Shown one piece after another: positions 33,386 to 43,034 of a DNA stretch of 64,000 bases; positions within the stretch are counted from its first letter, which is position 1; every line of letters begins with the position of its first letter. This stretch comes from Opitutaceae bacterium. GTDB lineage: Bacteria; Verrucomicrobiota; Verrucomicrobiia; Opitutales; Opitutaceae. Where the stretch lies: positions 62,001 through 126,000 of the forward strand of contig JAEUHC010000027.1 in the NCBI GenBank assembly GCA_016794785.1, read 5' to 3'. The notes beneath the pieces were generated by a model. The model was not told the DNA's origin and did no database searches. It saw nothing but the letters and a program-made list of their open reading frames with translations. Position numbers and translations under genes: made by a program.

Positions 33386-36166
33386 ATGAAAACTCGCCCC
33401 TCCTCCACGCCTCTGTCCGCTGTGCTCGCCGCTGTCCTGTTTGGCGTGGCCTTCGCGGCGCAACCGGCGTTCGCGCAAACCCAGACCGACGCCAAGATTC
33501 GCCTCATGTCCGAGGCGCTGCGCGCGAGGGATGCCGGTGATCTCGCCGGCGCGCAGAAGGCCCTCGCCCAGCTCGCCACCATCGCGCCCAACGACCCCGC
33601 CGCCCAACGGCTCCGCGCCGAGATCGAGGCCGCCGCCACCGCGCGTTCCCAGCAGCTCGCCGCGCAGTCGGCCGCCGCCGCCGCTCCGGCTCCGGCGCGC
33701 ACCTCGCCCCCGGCGATGGTCGATGTCACCATCCCGCAGCCCGGCCAGCCCAGCGCCGAATCCGAGGCCGAGGCGCTCGCCCGCGCCGAGGCCGGCCGCA
33801 TCACCCAGCTCGTCGCCACCGGCCAGATCCAGCTCGACACCGCGCGCACCCAGCTGCGCCGCGGCCAGACCGACGAGGCGATCGCCACGCTCGACACCGC
33901 GCTCGCCGCCCTGCCGCTCAATCCCACCACCCAGCGGCTTGTCTCCGATCTCAAGCGCGAAAAGGCCAACGGCCTCCTCGACCGCGCCCAGGCCGCCCTC
34001 AAGCGCGGCGATACCACCGCCGCCCGCGCCGCCCTGGCGATGCACAGCCAGATCGCGCCCGAGAGCCAGCGTTCCGCCGGCCTGGCCCGCCAGGTTGATC
34101 GCGCCGACGCCAAGCCGGTCGTGGCCGCCGTCGATCCCAGCTTTGTCTCCGACCGCGCCGCCACGCAGCAGCTCATCGCCAAGGGCCGCGCCCAATACGT
34201 CGCCGGCGATCTCGACGGCGCACAGCAGACCTTCCGCGGCATCGAGGCCCAGGAGCCGGACAACACCGTCGCCAAGGGCTTCCTCCTCCGCATCGCCGAG
34301 GAGAAAGCCGAGACCGGCGCCCTCAACCGCGAGAAGACCCGCGCCCAGCTGCTCGAGGAAGTCGCCAAGAGCTGGCAGCGCCCCGGCATCTACCAGGAGC
34401 GCGCCCGCGACGCCGATCAAGGCTCCGCGGTCGCCCCGCTCCTCAAGAAGATCAGTGAGATTACTCTCCAAAATTTCAGCTTCACCAACGCCGAGATCGG
34501 CCAGGTCGTCGCCGCCCTCGGCGAGATGTCCGAGCAATTCGATCCCGCCACGACCGGCCCGCGCGGCGTCAACATCGTCCTCCTCGATCCTTCCAACAAG
34601 AAGCCCCTCGTCACGCTCACGCTCCGCAACGCCTCCCTCAAGCGCGTGCTCGACTTTGTGACCGAGCAGGTCGGCTACCAGTATGAGGTGCAGGCCGATG
34701 CCGTGGTCGTGCGCCCCGGCGGCGAGACCTCCACGCTCGAGACCCAGTTTTTCCCCATCACCCGCGCCACGGTGCTGCGCATGAGCGGCATGGCCGCCAC
34801 CGCCGGCGGTTCCGCCAGCCGCGATCCTTTCTCCTCCGGCGGGGGCGGCGCCGAGCCCTCGGCCAGTTCCGGCAGCGAAGCCGCCTCGATGAAGGGCTTT
34901 CTCCAGCAGGCTGGCGTGAGCTTCACCGTCGAGGGCAGCTCGCTGGCCTACGATGGCTCGGCCATCATCGTCACGCAGACGCCCCGCAACATGGAGCGCA
35001 TCCGCAACATCCTCTCCCGCTACAACGACGTCCGCCAGGTTGAGATCGAGGCCAAGTTCATGGAGGTGCAGGAGGGCGCGCTGGAGGAGCTCGGCGTCAC
35101 CTGGAATCTCTCCCGCCGCGGTGTCCCGCGCATCAACCCCGCCAACGGCGCCCCGGTGCTCGACACCAACGGCCGCCAGATCTTCGACCCGCTCGAGACC
35201 TACACGACCAACAACATCAACCGTTCGCTCGTCGGCGCGTTCCCCAGCACCTCGACCTCCAACGCCCTCGTGATCAAGGACCCCGCGATCACCAATTCTC
35301 CCTCGGACCCCAACCAGACCGCCGGCCAGCTCCGCGTGCCCGTCGCCCCCACCAACATCCCGGGCGCCGTCCAGCTCGCCGCCACCGCCAGCGCCATCGG
35401 CAACATCGTGGGCTTCGTGGGCGAGTTCGATGTCAGTGCGGCCGTCCGCGCGCTCTCGCAGAAACAGGGCACCGACCTCCTCAGCTCGCCCAAGCTCACC
35501 GTGCTCTCCGGCAACCCCGCCAACATCACGGTCGCCCAGGAGCTGCGCTACCCGCAGAGCTACGGCGAAATCCAGTCGCAGGTTGGCACCGGCGCGGTCG
35601 CGGGCGGCGCGGCCGGCGTCACCATCACGGCCGGCACGCCGCAGGAGTTCACCTCCCGCAACGTCGGCGTCGAGCTCAAGGTCACGCCCACCGTCGAGGA
35701 GGACGACTACTCGATCTCCCTCGACCTCAACCCGCGCGTGACCGAGTTCGAGGGCTTCGTGGAATACGGCGGCCCCTCGGTCGCCATCTCCGGCACCACG
35801 ACCGTCACCGTGCCCCCGGGCTTCTACCAGCCGATCTTCTCCGTGCGCGATATCGCCACCAAGGTCACCATCTGGGACGGCGCGACGCTCGTCATGGGCG
35901 GCCTGACGCGCGAGGAAGTGAAGAAGGTCAACGACAAGGTGCCCTTCTTCGGCGACCTCCCGTTCGTGGGCCGGCTCTTCCGCTCGAAAGGCGAGAGTGC
36001 GCAGAAACGCAACCTGCTGATCTTTGTCACCGCCAACCTCGTGAGCCCCGGCGGCTCCCCGAAGAAGCAGTCGCTGAAGGGCACGCCCGCCAACTCGCTC
36101 TTCCAGAATCCCACCATCGTGACCCCCGCCAGCGCCGAAGCGCGCACGCGGAACAACGCCAAGTAA
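33386..36166 (+). CDS. Amuc_1098-family secretin (outer-membrane channel)
   Basis: 926 residues. Signal peptide MKTRPSSTPLSAVLAAVLFGVAFAAQPAFAQ. Residues about 32-340 are Ala-rich helical, TPR-like repeats. An STN-like N-domain follows (ISEITLQNFSFTNAEIGQVVAALGEMSEQFD...). The C-terminal secretin domain includes LLSSPKLTVLSGNPANITVAQELRYP, VGVELKVTPTVEEDDYSISLDLNPRV and the hallmark VPFFGDLPFVGRLFRSK. Secretins form the outer-membrane pore for type IV pili and type II secretion. The ATG at 33386 places the signal peptide first; it overlaps nothing and follows Amuc_1099 by 46 bases. The long helical N-terminal region is typical of the verrucomicrobial form. Confidence 0.95.
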   Translation: MKTRPSSTPLSAVLAAVLFGVAFAAQPAFAQTQTDAKIRLMSEALRARDAGDLAGAQKALAQLATIAPNDPAAQRLRAEIEAAATARSQQLAAQSAAAAAPAPARTSPPAMVDVTIPQPGQPSAESEAEALARAEAGRITQLVATGQIQLDTARTQLRRGQTDEAIATLDTALAALPLNPTTQRLVSDLKREKANGLLDRAQAALKRGDTTAARAALAMHSQIAPESQRSAGLARQVDRADAKPVVAAVDPSFVSDRAATQQLIAKGRAQYVAGDLDGAQQTFRGIEAQEPDNTVAKGFLLRIAEEKAETGALNREKTRAQLLEEVAKSWQRPGIYQERARDADQGSAVAPLLKKISEITLQNFSFTNAEIGQVVAALGEMSEQFDPATTGPRGVNIVLLDPSNKKPLVTLTLRNASLKRVLDFVTEQVGYQYEVQADAVVVRPGGETSTLETQFFPITRATVLRMSGMAATAGGSASRDPFSSGGGGAEPSASSGSEAASMKGFLQQAGVSFTVEGSSLAYDGSAIIVTQTPRNMERIRNILSRYNDVRQVEIEAKFMEVQEGALEELGVTWNLSRRGVPRINPANGAPVLDTNGRQIFDPLETYTTNNINRSLVGAFPSTSTSNALVIKDPAITNSPSDPNQTAGQLRVPVAPTNIPGAVQLAATASAIGNIVGFVGEFDVSAAVRALSQKQGTDLLSSPKLTVLSGNPANITVAQELRYPQSYGEIQSQVGTGAVAGGAAGVTITAGTPQEFTSRNVGVELKVTPTVEEDDYSISLDLNPRVTEFEGFVEYGGPSVAISGTTTVTVPPGFYQPIFSVRDIATKVTIWDGATLVMGGLTREEVKKVNDKVPFFGDLPFVGRLFRSKGESAQKRNLLIFVTANLVSPGGSPKKQSLKGTPANSLFQNPTIVTPASAEARTRNNAK

Positions 36167-36190
36167 GCCATGCGACGGGCTCACCCAACC

Positions 36191-39100
36191 ATGAAGACTT
36201 TCTTTCAGCGAATCGGCACCGGCGGTGTGCTGATTGCGGCGTTCGCCGTCGTCCCGCTCCTCCAAGCCGCTCCTCCGCAGAGCGTCGTCATCACGGCGCC
36301 GGCCAACAATGCTACATTTGCAGTGACGTCGGCGAGCCCCTCGATCGCCTTCACCGCCACGGCTACCGCCAGCGGGGGCAGCGCCGTTATTTCCTCGATC
36401 GATTTTCGCGTGAATGGGGCTTCGATCGGCACGCTCGTTGGCGGCGTGGCCAATCCTACGCTTACCATCCAATGGCAGCCCACGGCAGTCGGCACCTACA
36501 CACTGACGGCGATCGCCGCCGACAGCAGCTCATCCACGGGCAACACCCTCACATCCTCGCCCATAACCGTCACGGTCACCTCGACGCGTTTCGCCACAGT
36601 GCTCGCGCCTACGGCCAATGCGGCGCTGCCTGTGGGCTCGCAGATTTTCCTTCGCTCCACGGCGGCGATGTCGGATGGCGTCATCCAGAAGGTGGACTTC
36701 ATCCTCGATCCCAGCACGTCCAACACGATCATCGGCACGGCGACTCAAGCGCCCTACAACGCTCCCTATACTGTCACGGCCTCGACTGGCGCACACACGC
36801 TGGTCGCTCGTGTAACAGCCAGTGACAACGTCACGACCTACGATTCGGCTACGCTTAATTTCAGCGTAGTCACTGCTGTCGGCACACCCCCTACTGTGGC
36901 AGTGACATCGCCCACGGGCGGATTTGTGGCGACCGGAGCTGCCACGACGATCACAGCTTTCCCTCAATCCACCAACCCGGGCGGCTTCATCCAGTCGGTC
37001 ACATTCTACGCCGACGGCGAGCCGATCGGCACGGATTTGACCGCACCCTATTCGGTGGCGTGGACGCCGACGATTCCGAAGGCATACTCACTGCGGGCGC
37101 TCGCGACCGATGACAAAGGCAACACCACGCTTTCCACAGCTGTGACGGTCACGGCCACGGCGTCACTGCCCACGGTCGTAATCACATCGCCCACAGCTGG
37201 TGCGTCACTCGGCACCGCCACGACGGTGACGGTCAGCGCCAACGCCACGGCGAGCGCCACCGGCACGGTCGATAGCGTGACATTCTATGCCGCTGGAGTG
37301 CAGATTGGCTCTCCTGTCACAGCGCCGCCTTACCAAGTCTCATGGACTACGCCCGCGAGTGCAGGCTCCGTGGTCTTGAACGCCACCGTGCTCGACACCG
37401 TCGGCGCCAACGCGAACTCGAACCCTGTTTCCGTCAATGTCGGCACGGTCGCCCCGACGGTGGCTCTCACGGCGCCAACCGCAGGGACGGTCGTGGGCGT
37501 CGGCACCGCAGTGTCGCTTGTAGCCACCGCCACTGCGAACGGCGGCGCAACTGTCGCCAAGGTCGATTTCCTCGTCGGCGGCGTGATCGTTGGCACAGTG
37601 TTGAACCCAACATCGACGCCCAGTGTGAACTGGACTCCGACGGCACCGGGTGCCGCCTCCCTCACGGCACGAGTCACTGATTCCAACAACGCCGTTGTGA
37701 CTTCCAGTGCTGTGAGCATCACGGTAGGCGCAGCTCCCACGGTCGCTATTACTTCGCCCACAGCCGGCTCGTCACTTACGGCCGGTGCCGCCATCACGCT
37801 CACGGCCAACGCCGCTTCCGCCATCGGCACCACCATTCAGAGCGTCCAGTTCTTGGTCAACGGCGCACCCATCGGCACTGACTTCACTGCACCTTTTACG
37901 ATCGGTTGGACGCCCGCTTTCAACGGCTCCAACGTCCTCACCGCGCAGGTGACCGACTCGCTCGGCGTCACCACCACCTCGGCGGCGGTGAATGTAACGG
38001 TCACCGGTGGCACCACCGCCTTGGCCGCCACTCTCACGCTAAGCGGCTCCACTTCGATCCCAGCCGGCTCGACCCGAGCCTTGGCCGCGACCGTCTCCGG
38101 TGGCAGCGGCGCCTATGATCGGGTGGAACTCTATTACGACACCGTGCTGGTCGGCACCGATACTAGCGCGCCCTATACCTTCCTATTCACGGCCCCGGTG
38201 GGCGGCGGCAACCATTTCCTCAGCGCCCGGGTCGTGGATGCCAATGGCTTCTCTGCGGATTCCAACGTCATCCCGATCAGCCTCAGCTCTTCCATCGGCG
38301 TGGCGCCGGTCGTGGGAGTCGTCTCGCCTTCGAGCGGTTCGTTTCTCGCCGTTGGCACTGCGACCACGATCGCCGGCTCCGCTTCGGATGCCGACGGTGC
38401 GATCACGGCGGTGCAAGTTTTCGTCAACGGCGCCTCCATCGGCACCGCCACGATCACCGGCGGCACTTGGTCACTCGCTTGGACTCCCTTGCTCGCCGGC
38501 ACGGCCTCCATCACGGCCATCGCCACCGACAACAGCGGCAACGCGGTCGCCGCCCCCGCCGTCGGCGTGACCGTCACCGATAGCAGCTCGCCTGGCATCA
38601 CGCTCGCCCTCACGCCCGCCTTTGCCAACGGGACCACCACGCTCCCGAGCGGCGCCACGCGCAACATCGTCGCGACCGTCGCGCCCTCCGCCGGCCGCGC
38701 CGTCGTGCGCGTCGAGTTCTTTGCTGACGGCACCAAGCTCGGCGAGGACACCACCGCGCCCTACAGCTTCCGCTACACCGCGCCGCCGCTCGCGCCCGGC
38801 GAGACCTCGCGCACCTACGTGCTCTCCGCGCGCGCCACCGACAATGCCGGTGCCGCGCGTGATGTGCTGCAGCCCCTCCTCGTCGTCTCGCCCATCGGCC
38901 AGCCGCCCACGGTAAATCTCATCACCCCCGCCAACGGCGCCAGCGCCGTGCCCAATTCCCCCGTGAGCCTCGCGACCGCGGCCACCGCGGTCGGCGGCAC
39001 CATTGCCTCGGTGCAGTTCTATGTGAACGGCAGCCCCACGCTGCTGAACAACGTCAATGCCATCCTGGCCGCCCCCTACACCAACGCCTTCACGCCGACG

Positions 39101-42100
39101 GCCGCCGGCACCTACGTGATTGACGCGATCGCGACGGACGACCGCGGCAACACCGCCGTCTCCAACGCCGCCACCATCACCGCGGCCTTTGCCACGCCCA
39201 CGGTCGTGTTCACCGCGCCCAACCCCAACGCGACTGCGCGCGGCACGCCCGGCGTCCCGCTCACGCTCTCCGCCACCGCCACCGTCCAGACCGGTGCCGG
39301 CGCCTCGATTCTCCTGGTCGAATTTCTCCTCGATGGCGTGCAGATCGGCGCCGATACCACGGCGCCCTATTCGATTTCGTGGATTCCCACGGCGGCCAAC
39401 CTCGGCCTGCATGTGCTCACGGCCCGGGTGACCGATACCAATTCGCAGTCGGCCACGAGCCCGCCGCTCACGCTCAACGTCGCCAATGTCGTCGGTTCGC
39501 CGCCGACGGTCAGTGTCGTGGCCACGCCGATTCCCGCGGGGCTCGGCTTGCAGACAGCGTCCACCGTCAACTTCCAGGCCACCGCCGTCGCGACCGGCGG
39601 CTCCACGCTGAGCAATGTCGAGATTTACCTGAACGACATCAGCATCGGCCTGGCCGCCCGCGAGCGCACGACGAACGTCTATCGCGTCGCCTACGATTTC
39701 AGCCGCTTCGATTTCACGGCCGTCACGCCCACGATCAACGACACCACCGGCGCGGTCACCTATCCGGTGCGGCTCTATGCGATCGCCCGCGACAGCAATA
39801 ACAACCAGACCGTCTCCGCGACCACCAACCTCGTCATCAACCCCGCGACCAGCAGCCCGCCGAGCATCCAGCTCACCGCGCTTTCACCGACGAACATCAC
39901 CGTCGGCACCCAGTTCTTCATCGCGGCCAACAATTCGGACTCCGATGGCGTGGTGACCACGATCCAGCTCTACGCCAACGGGCAGCTCGTCGGCACCTTC
40001 CCCAATCCTCAGCTCGGTGCTTTGTTGACCTACACACCGAACAACCCCGGCAGCTTCAACCTCTACGCCGTGGCGACCGACGATACCGGCAACACCTCCG
40101 TGTCCTCGCCCTCCATTGTGGTCAATGTGACCGCCGTCGCGGCCCCTAGCACGACCATCACCCGCCCCGCCGACAACTCCACCGTCACCTCGGTCGGCGC
40201 CCCCATCTTCCTCGAAGGCACAGCCGTCAATAACGCCACCACGCAGGTGCCGACGCTCCAGTTTGTCGCCACCTCGTCCGGCGGTGCCCGGCAGGTGATC
40301 AACGGCATCCGGGTCAACAACACCTCGACGAGCTACCGCGCGATCTACATCCCGCAGAACCCCGACACCTACACGATCACCACGCAGGCCTCGGTCGGTG
40401 TCGTGCAGGGCACGAGCCCGGTTTCCCGCCGCGTCGTGGCCAACAACATCCAGGGCCTCGCGCCGACCGTCACCCTCACGCGCGCCCCCGGAGTCTCCGG
40501 CTTCCCCGGCACCGCCACCACGGCCTCCACCGCCGATCTCGCCGCCACGGCCACCGATCCGGATGGATCGATCGTGAGTGTGGAGTTTTTCCTCGACCGC
40601 AACAGCATCGGCCAGGCCCGCCGCGATCCGCAGGGCAACACATGGCGCCTGACGGCAGATTTCGCGGGCCTCCAGCCGGGCAACATTGAGATCGTCGCCC
40701 TCGCGACCGACAGCTCCGGCAATGTCGTGGCCTCGCCCACCAGCAACATCAACATCACGGCCCCCTCCAGCATCGGGCCCTCGATCACCATCACGCCGTC
40801 GACGGTCAACCCCGCGTTCAACCGCGCGGTGCAGTTGCGCGCCAACGCCCGCGATTCCGACGGCACGGTCACCACTGTGCAGTATTTCGCCAACGCCACC
40901 TCCATCGGGACCTCCACCAACGCCGGTTCGCTTTTCCTCACCAACTGGACGCCCACGGAGTCGGGCACCTATTTGCTCTGGGCCCTGGCGACCGACAACA
41001 GCGGCATCACGCGCGTGGCCGACACCGTGGAAGTGAACGTGCGGCGCAACAATCCCGTGCTCGAGAACGCCGCCTTCATCCTGCAGACCTACCAGGACAT
41101 CGCGAACACGACGAACATCAACCCCCTCGTCTTCGACCAGCTCGACGAGCAGCTCGGCGCCGGCACGCTCACCCGGGCCGACCTCATCGTGAGCCCGCTG
41201 ACCGCCAATGGAGGTTTGGCGCTCATCGATCTCCCAGGCTTCCAAGCCCCGGTGAACCTGCTGGCCACCTACTACGTGCTCATGGGCCAGTGGCCCACGC
41301 CGCAGAACTACACCACTTTCCTCGCGACCGCGCGCAACAACCTCGCGGCCGCCGTGGGCGGCATCCTCAACGCCAACGAGTATTTCGCCAAATACGGCTT
41401 CGTGCCCACCACGGCGATTCTCGACAACCAAAACAGCCCCAACAGCGCGGCCAACTTCCTCGCCCGGCTCCATGTCGCCGCCGGCCTGCGCCCGCCGGAG
41501 GCGATCGACCGGCTCAGCTTCCGGGACAACAACGTGCTCTCCGCGACCCGCGGCCGCGGCTACGCCGTCGCCGGTCTAAACCAAGCGCTCGCCGAGTTCA
41601 TCACCAACACCAACTCGACCAACACCGCGCTCTTCGAGCGCGCGCGCACCGCCGCGCTCTTCTACCAGTTGGCGCGTCCGCCGGTGACGGTCACGGTCGA
41701 GGAAATTACCGCGCGCATCGACGCGCTGCTGCGCCTGCCCAACCGCGCGGCCATCGCGGATGCCGTGCTCAAGGACATCTACTACGGCTACCGCTTCGTC
41801 ACAATCACGCGCCACCCGCAGTCGCTCACCGTTTCGCCGCGCTCCGGCGCGATCTTCAGCGTCGAGGCGCAGGGTGCGCCGCCGCTGGCCTACCAGTGGC
41901 TGCTCAACGGCGCCCCGGTCCCCGGCGCGACCAACACGATCCTCAGCCTCACCAACATCGATGCCACGCGTGCCGGCACCTATACGGTCGCGATTACCAG
42001 CAACGCCGCCACCGCGACCAGCGACCGCGCCGTGCTCACAATCAGCAACGTGCCCACGCGCCTCGCCAACATCTCCACGCGCGGTGTCACCACCGCCGGC

Positions 42101-42931
42101 GCCAACGCCCTGATCGGCGGCTTCGTCGTCAGCGGCGCCAATCCCACGCAGACGCGCCAGATGCTCATCCGCGCCGTCGGCCCGACTCTGGCCGGCGCGC
42201 CCTTCAACGTCCCGGGCGTGCTCGCCAATCCCCGGCTTGAGCTCTTCGCCGGTGGCAACAGCCAGACGCCCGTGCTCGTGAACGACGACTGGGGCCAGCA
42301 GACCGGCGGCAACCAGCAGGTGAACCAGATCCAGCAGGCCATCCAGCGCGCCGGAGCCTTCCCGTTTGCCGGTCCCAACTCGGCCGATGCCGCCGTGCTC
42401 GTCACGCTGCCGCCCGGTCCCTACACCGTCATCGCCTCGCCGCCGGCCGCCAATCCCAACGCTTCCGGCATCGTGCTCATCGAAATCTACGATGTCAGCC
42501 AAGGGGCGGTCACCGCCGCCGGCCCCCGCGCTTCGAATGTCTCCACCCGAGGCAATGTCGGCACCGGCGCAAACAGCCTCATCGCCGGCTTTGTGGTCAA
42601 CGGCGCCGTCTCCCGCCGGATGCTCATCCGTGGCATCGGCCCCACGCTGTCATCGTTCGGCGTCCCCGGCGTGCTCCCCGATCCGTTCATCACGCTGACC
42701 GAGCAATCGACGGGCCGCGTGATTCGCACGAACGACAACTGGGCCTCTGACGTCGATGCCGGTGTGATCGCGCAGGCTGCGGCCGGCGCGGGCGCCTTCG
42801 CCCTCGCCAACGGCAGCCGCGATGCCGCCATGATCGTGATGCTCGCCCCCGGCGCCTACACCGTCACGCTCAGCGGCGTGAACAACGGCACCGGCGTTGG
42901 CATCGTCGAGGTTTACGACGTCGATCCGTGA
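36191..42931 (+). CDS. Giant exported Ig-like repeat protein with two C-terminal VGPTL modules
   Basis: 2246 residues. Signal peptide (MKTFFQRIGTGGVLIAAFAVVPLLQAA), then about 16 bacterial Ig/cadherin-like repeats of 90-115 residues (to about 1620), recognisable by PTVxITxPxxGxxxxxGxxxxLxAxAxxxxGxIxxVxFxxNGxxIGxxxxxPYxxxWTP and LxAxAxDxxGN. Next is a helical segment, about 1625-1870, resembling DUF4214 (LATYYVLMGQWPTPQNYTTFL, ILNANEYFAKYG). One more Ig domain follows (ITRHPQSLTVSPRSGAIFSVEAQG..YQWLLNGAPVPGATN), then two VGPTL modules (about 1956-2105 and 2114-2246). It starts 24 bases after the secretin stop, so it is probably part of that operon and could be displayed by it. No sortase, PEP-CTERM or OMP anchor is seen. 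Confidence 0.92.
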   Translation: MKTFFQRIGTGGVLIAAFAVVPLLQAAPPQSVVITAPANNATFAVTSASPSIAFTATATASGGSAVISSIDFRVNGASIGTLVGGVANPTLTIQWQPTAVGTYTLTAIAADSSSSTGNTLTSSPITVTVTSTRFATVLAPTANAALPVGSQIFLRSTAAMSDGVIQKVDFILDPSTSNTIIGTATQAPYNAPYTVTASTGAHTLVARVTASDNVTTYDSATLNFSVVTAVGTPPTVAVTSPTGGFVATGAATTITAFPQSTNPGGFIQSVTFYADGEPIGTDLTAPYSVAWTPTIPKAYSLRALATDDKGNTTLSTAVTVTATASLPTVVITSPTAGASLGTATTVTVSANATASATGTVDSVTFYAAGVQIGSPVTAPPYQVSWTTPASAGSVVLNATVLDTVGANANSNPVSVNVGTVAPTVALTAPTAGTVVGVGTAVSLVATATANGGATVAKVDFLVGGVIVGTVLNPTSTPSVNWTPTAPGAASLTARVTDSNNAVVTSSAVSITVGAAPTVAITSPTAGSSLTAGAAITLTANAASAIGTTIQSVQFLVNGAPIGTDFTAPFTIGWTPAFNGSNVLTAQVTDSLGVTTTSAAVNVTVTGGTTALAATLTLSGSTSIPAGSTRALAATVSGGSGAYDRVELYYDTVLVGTDTSAPYTFLFTAPVGGGNHFLSARVVDANGFSADSNVIPISLSSSIGVAPVVGVVSPSSGSFLAVGTATTIAGSASDADGAITAVQVFVNGASIGTATITGGTWSLAWTPLLAGTASITAIATDNSGNAVAAPAVGVTVTDSSSPGITLALTPAFANGTTTLPSGATRNIVATVAPSAGRAVVRVEFFADGTKLGEDTTAPYSFRYTAPPLAPGETSRTYVLSARATDNAGAARDVLQPLLVVSPIGQPPTVNLITPANGASAVPNSPVSLATAATAVGGTIASVQFYVNGSPTLLNNVNAILAAPYTNAFTPTAAGTYVIDAIATDDRGNTAVSNAATITAAFATPTVVFTAPNPNATARGTPGVPLTLSATATVQTGAGASILLVEFLLDGVQIGADTTAPYSISWIPTAANLGLHVLTARVTDTNSQSATSPPLTLNVANVVGSPPTVSVVATPIPAGLGLQTASTVNFQATAVATGGSTLSNVEIYLNDISIGLAARERTTNVYRVAYDFSRFDFTAVTPTINDTTGAVTYPVRLYAIARDSNNNQTVSATTNLVINPATSSPPSIQLTALSPTNITVGTQFFIAANNSDSDGVVTTIQLYANGQLVGTFPNPQLGALLTYTPNNPGSFNLYAVATDDTGNTSVSSPSIVVNVTAVAAPSTTITRPADNSTVTSVGAPIFLEGTAVNNATTQVPTLQFVATSSGGARQVINGIRVNNTSTSYRAIYIPQNPDTYTITTQASVGVVQGTSPVSRRVVANNIQGLAPTVTLTRAPGVSGFPGTATTASTADLAATATDPDGSIVSVEFFLDRNSIGQARRDPQGNTWRLTADFAGLQPGNIEIVALATDSSGNVVASPTSNINITAPSSIGPSITITPSTVNPAFNRAVQLRANARDSDGTVTTVQYFANATSIGTSTNAGSLFLTNWTPTESGTYLLWALATDNSGITRVADTVEVNVRRNNPVLENAAFILQTYQDIANTTNINPLVFDQLDEQLGAGTLTRADLIVSPLTANGGLALIDLPGFQAPVNLLATYYVLMGQWPTPQNYTTFLATARNNLAAAVGGILNANEYFAKYGFVPTTAILDNQNSPNSAANFLARLHVAAGLRPPEAIDRLSFRDNNVLSATRGRGYAVAGLNQALAEFITNTNSTNTALFERARTAALFYQLARPPVTVTVEEITARIDALLRLPNRAAIADAVLKDIYYGYRFVTITRHPQSLTVSPRSGAIFSVEAQGAPPLAYQWLLNGAPVPGATNTILSLTNIDATRAGTYTVAITSNAATATSDRAVLTISNVPTRLANISTRGVTTAGANALIGGFVVSGANPTQTRQMLIRAVGPTLAGAPFNVPGVLANPRLELFAGGNSQTPVLVNDDWGQQTGGNQQVNQIQQAIQRAGAFPFAGPNSADAAVLVTLPPGPYTVIASPPAANPNASGIVLIEIYDVSQGAVTAAGPRASNVSTRGNVGTGANSLIAGFVVNGAVSRRMLIRGIGPTLSSFGVPGVLPDPFITLTEQSTGRVIRTNDNWASDVDAGVIAQAAAGAGAFALANGSRDAAMIVMLAPGAYTVTLSGVNNGTGVGIVEVYDVDP
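36280..41050 (+). repeat. Array of about 16 degenerate Ig-like coding repeats
   Basis: The repeat unit is 270-350 bases and well diverged at DNA level, with conserved patches encoding GT/GTD-APYS-WTP and ATD-GN. Repeats before about 38.6 kb are visibly less GC-rich than later ones, suggesting two ages or sources. Confidence 0.8.
42055..42931 (+). repeat. Two VGPTL modules at the end of the giant Ig protein
   Basis: Both copies show xNxSTRG, IRAVGPTL/IRGIGPTL, FGVPGVL-type turns, NDDW/NDNW, GAF, DAAxxVxLxPGxYT and VEIYD/VEVYD. They align with the two modules at 19213-20022. In the giant protein they are C-terminal; in the DUF1800 protein they are N-terminal. Confidence 0.85.
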
Positions 42932-42949
42932 GCCGCACGAACGGCTGAA

Positions 42950-43020
42950 AGCTGAGAGCCCAGAGTCCAGAGCAGGAAAAAGCGGCTTTGCTCTCAGCCC
43001 TAGACTCTCAGCTCTCAGCT
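42950..43020. repeat. Imperfect hairpin built from the AGCTGAGAG repeat, after the giant Ig gene
   Basis: The left arm (AGCTGAGAGCCCAGAG...) and the right arm (...GACTCTCAGCTCTCAGCT) pair imperfectly around AGGAAAAAGCGGCTTTG. It begins 19 bases after the stop codon. The right arm, reversed, matches the repeat at 16797-16831. It may serve as terminator or mRNA stabiliser. Confidence 0.65.
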
Positions 43021-43034
43021 CCTACTCTGACACG

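Noticed and set aside
33290..36472. 1060-codon minus-strand frame opposite the secretin
   Set aside because: Gly/Arg/Leu-rich shadow with no motifs; the plus strand carries the secretin signature.
36280..41050. CRISPR-like spacing in the repeat-rich region
   Set aside because: Repeats are 270-350 bases, in frame and protein-coding; there are no short identical direct repeats with unique spacers.
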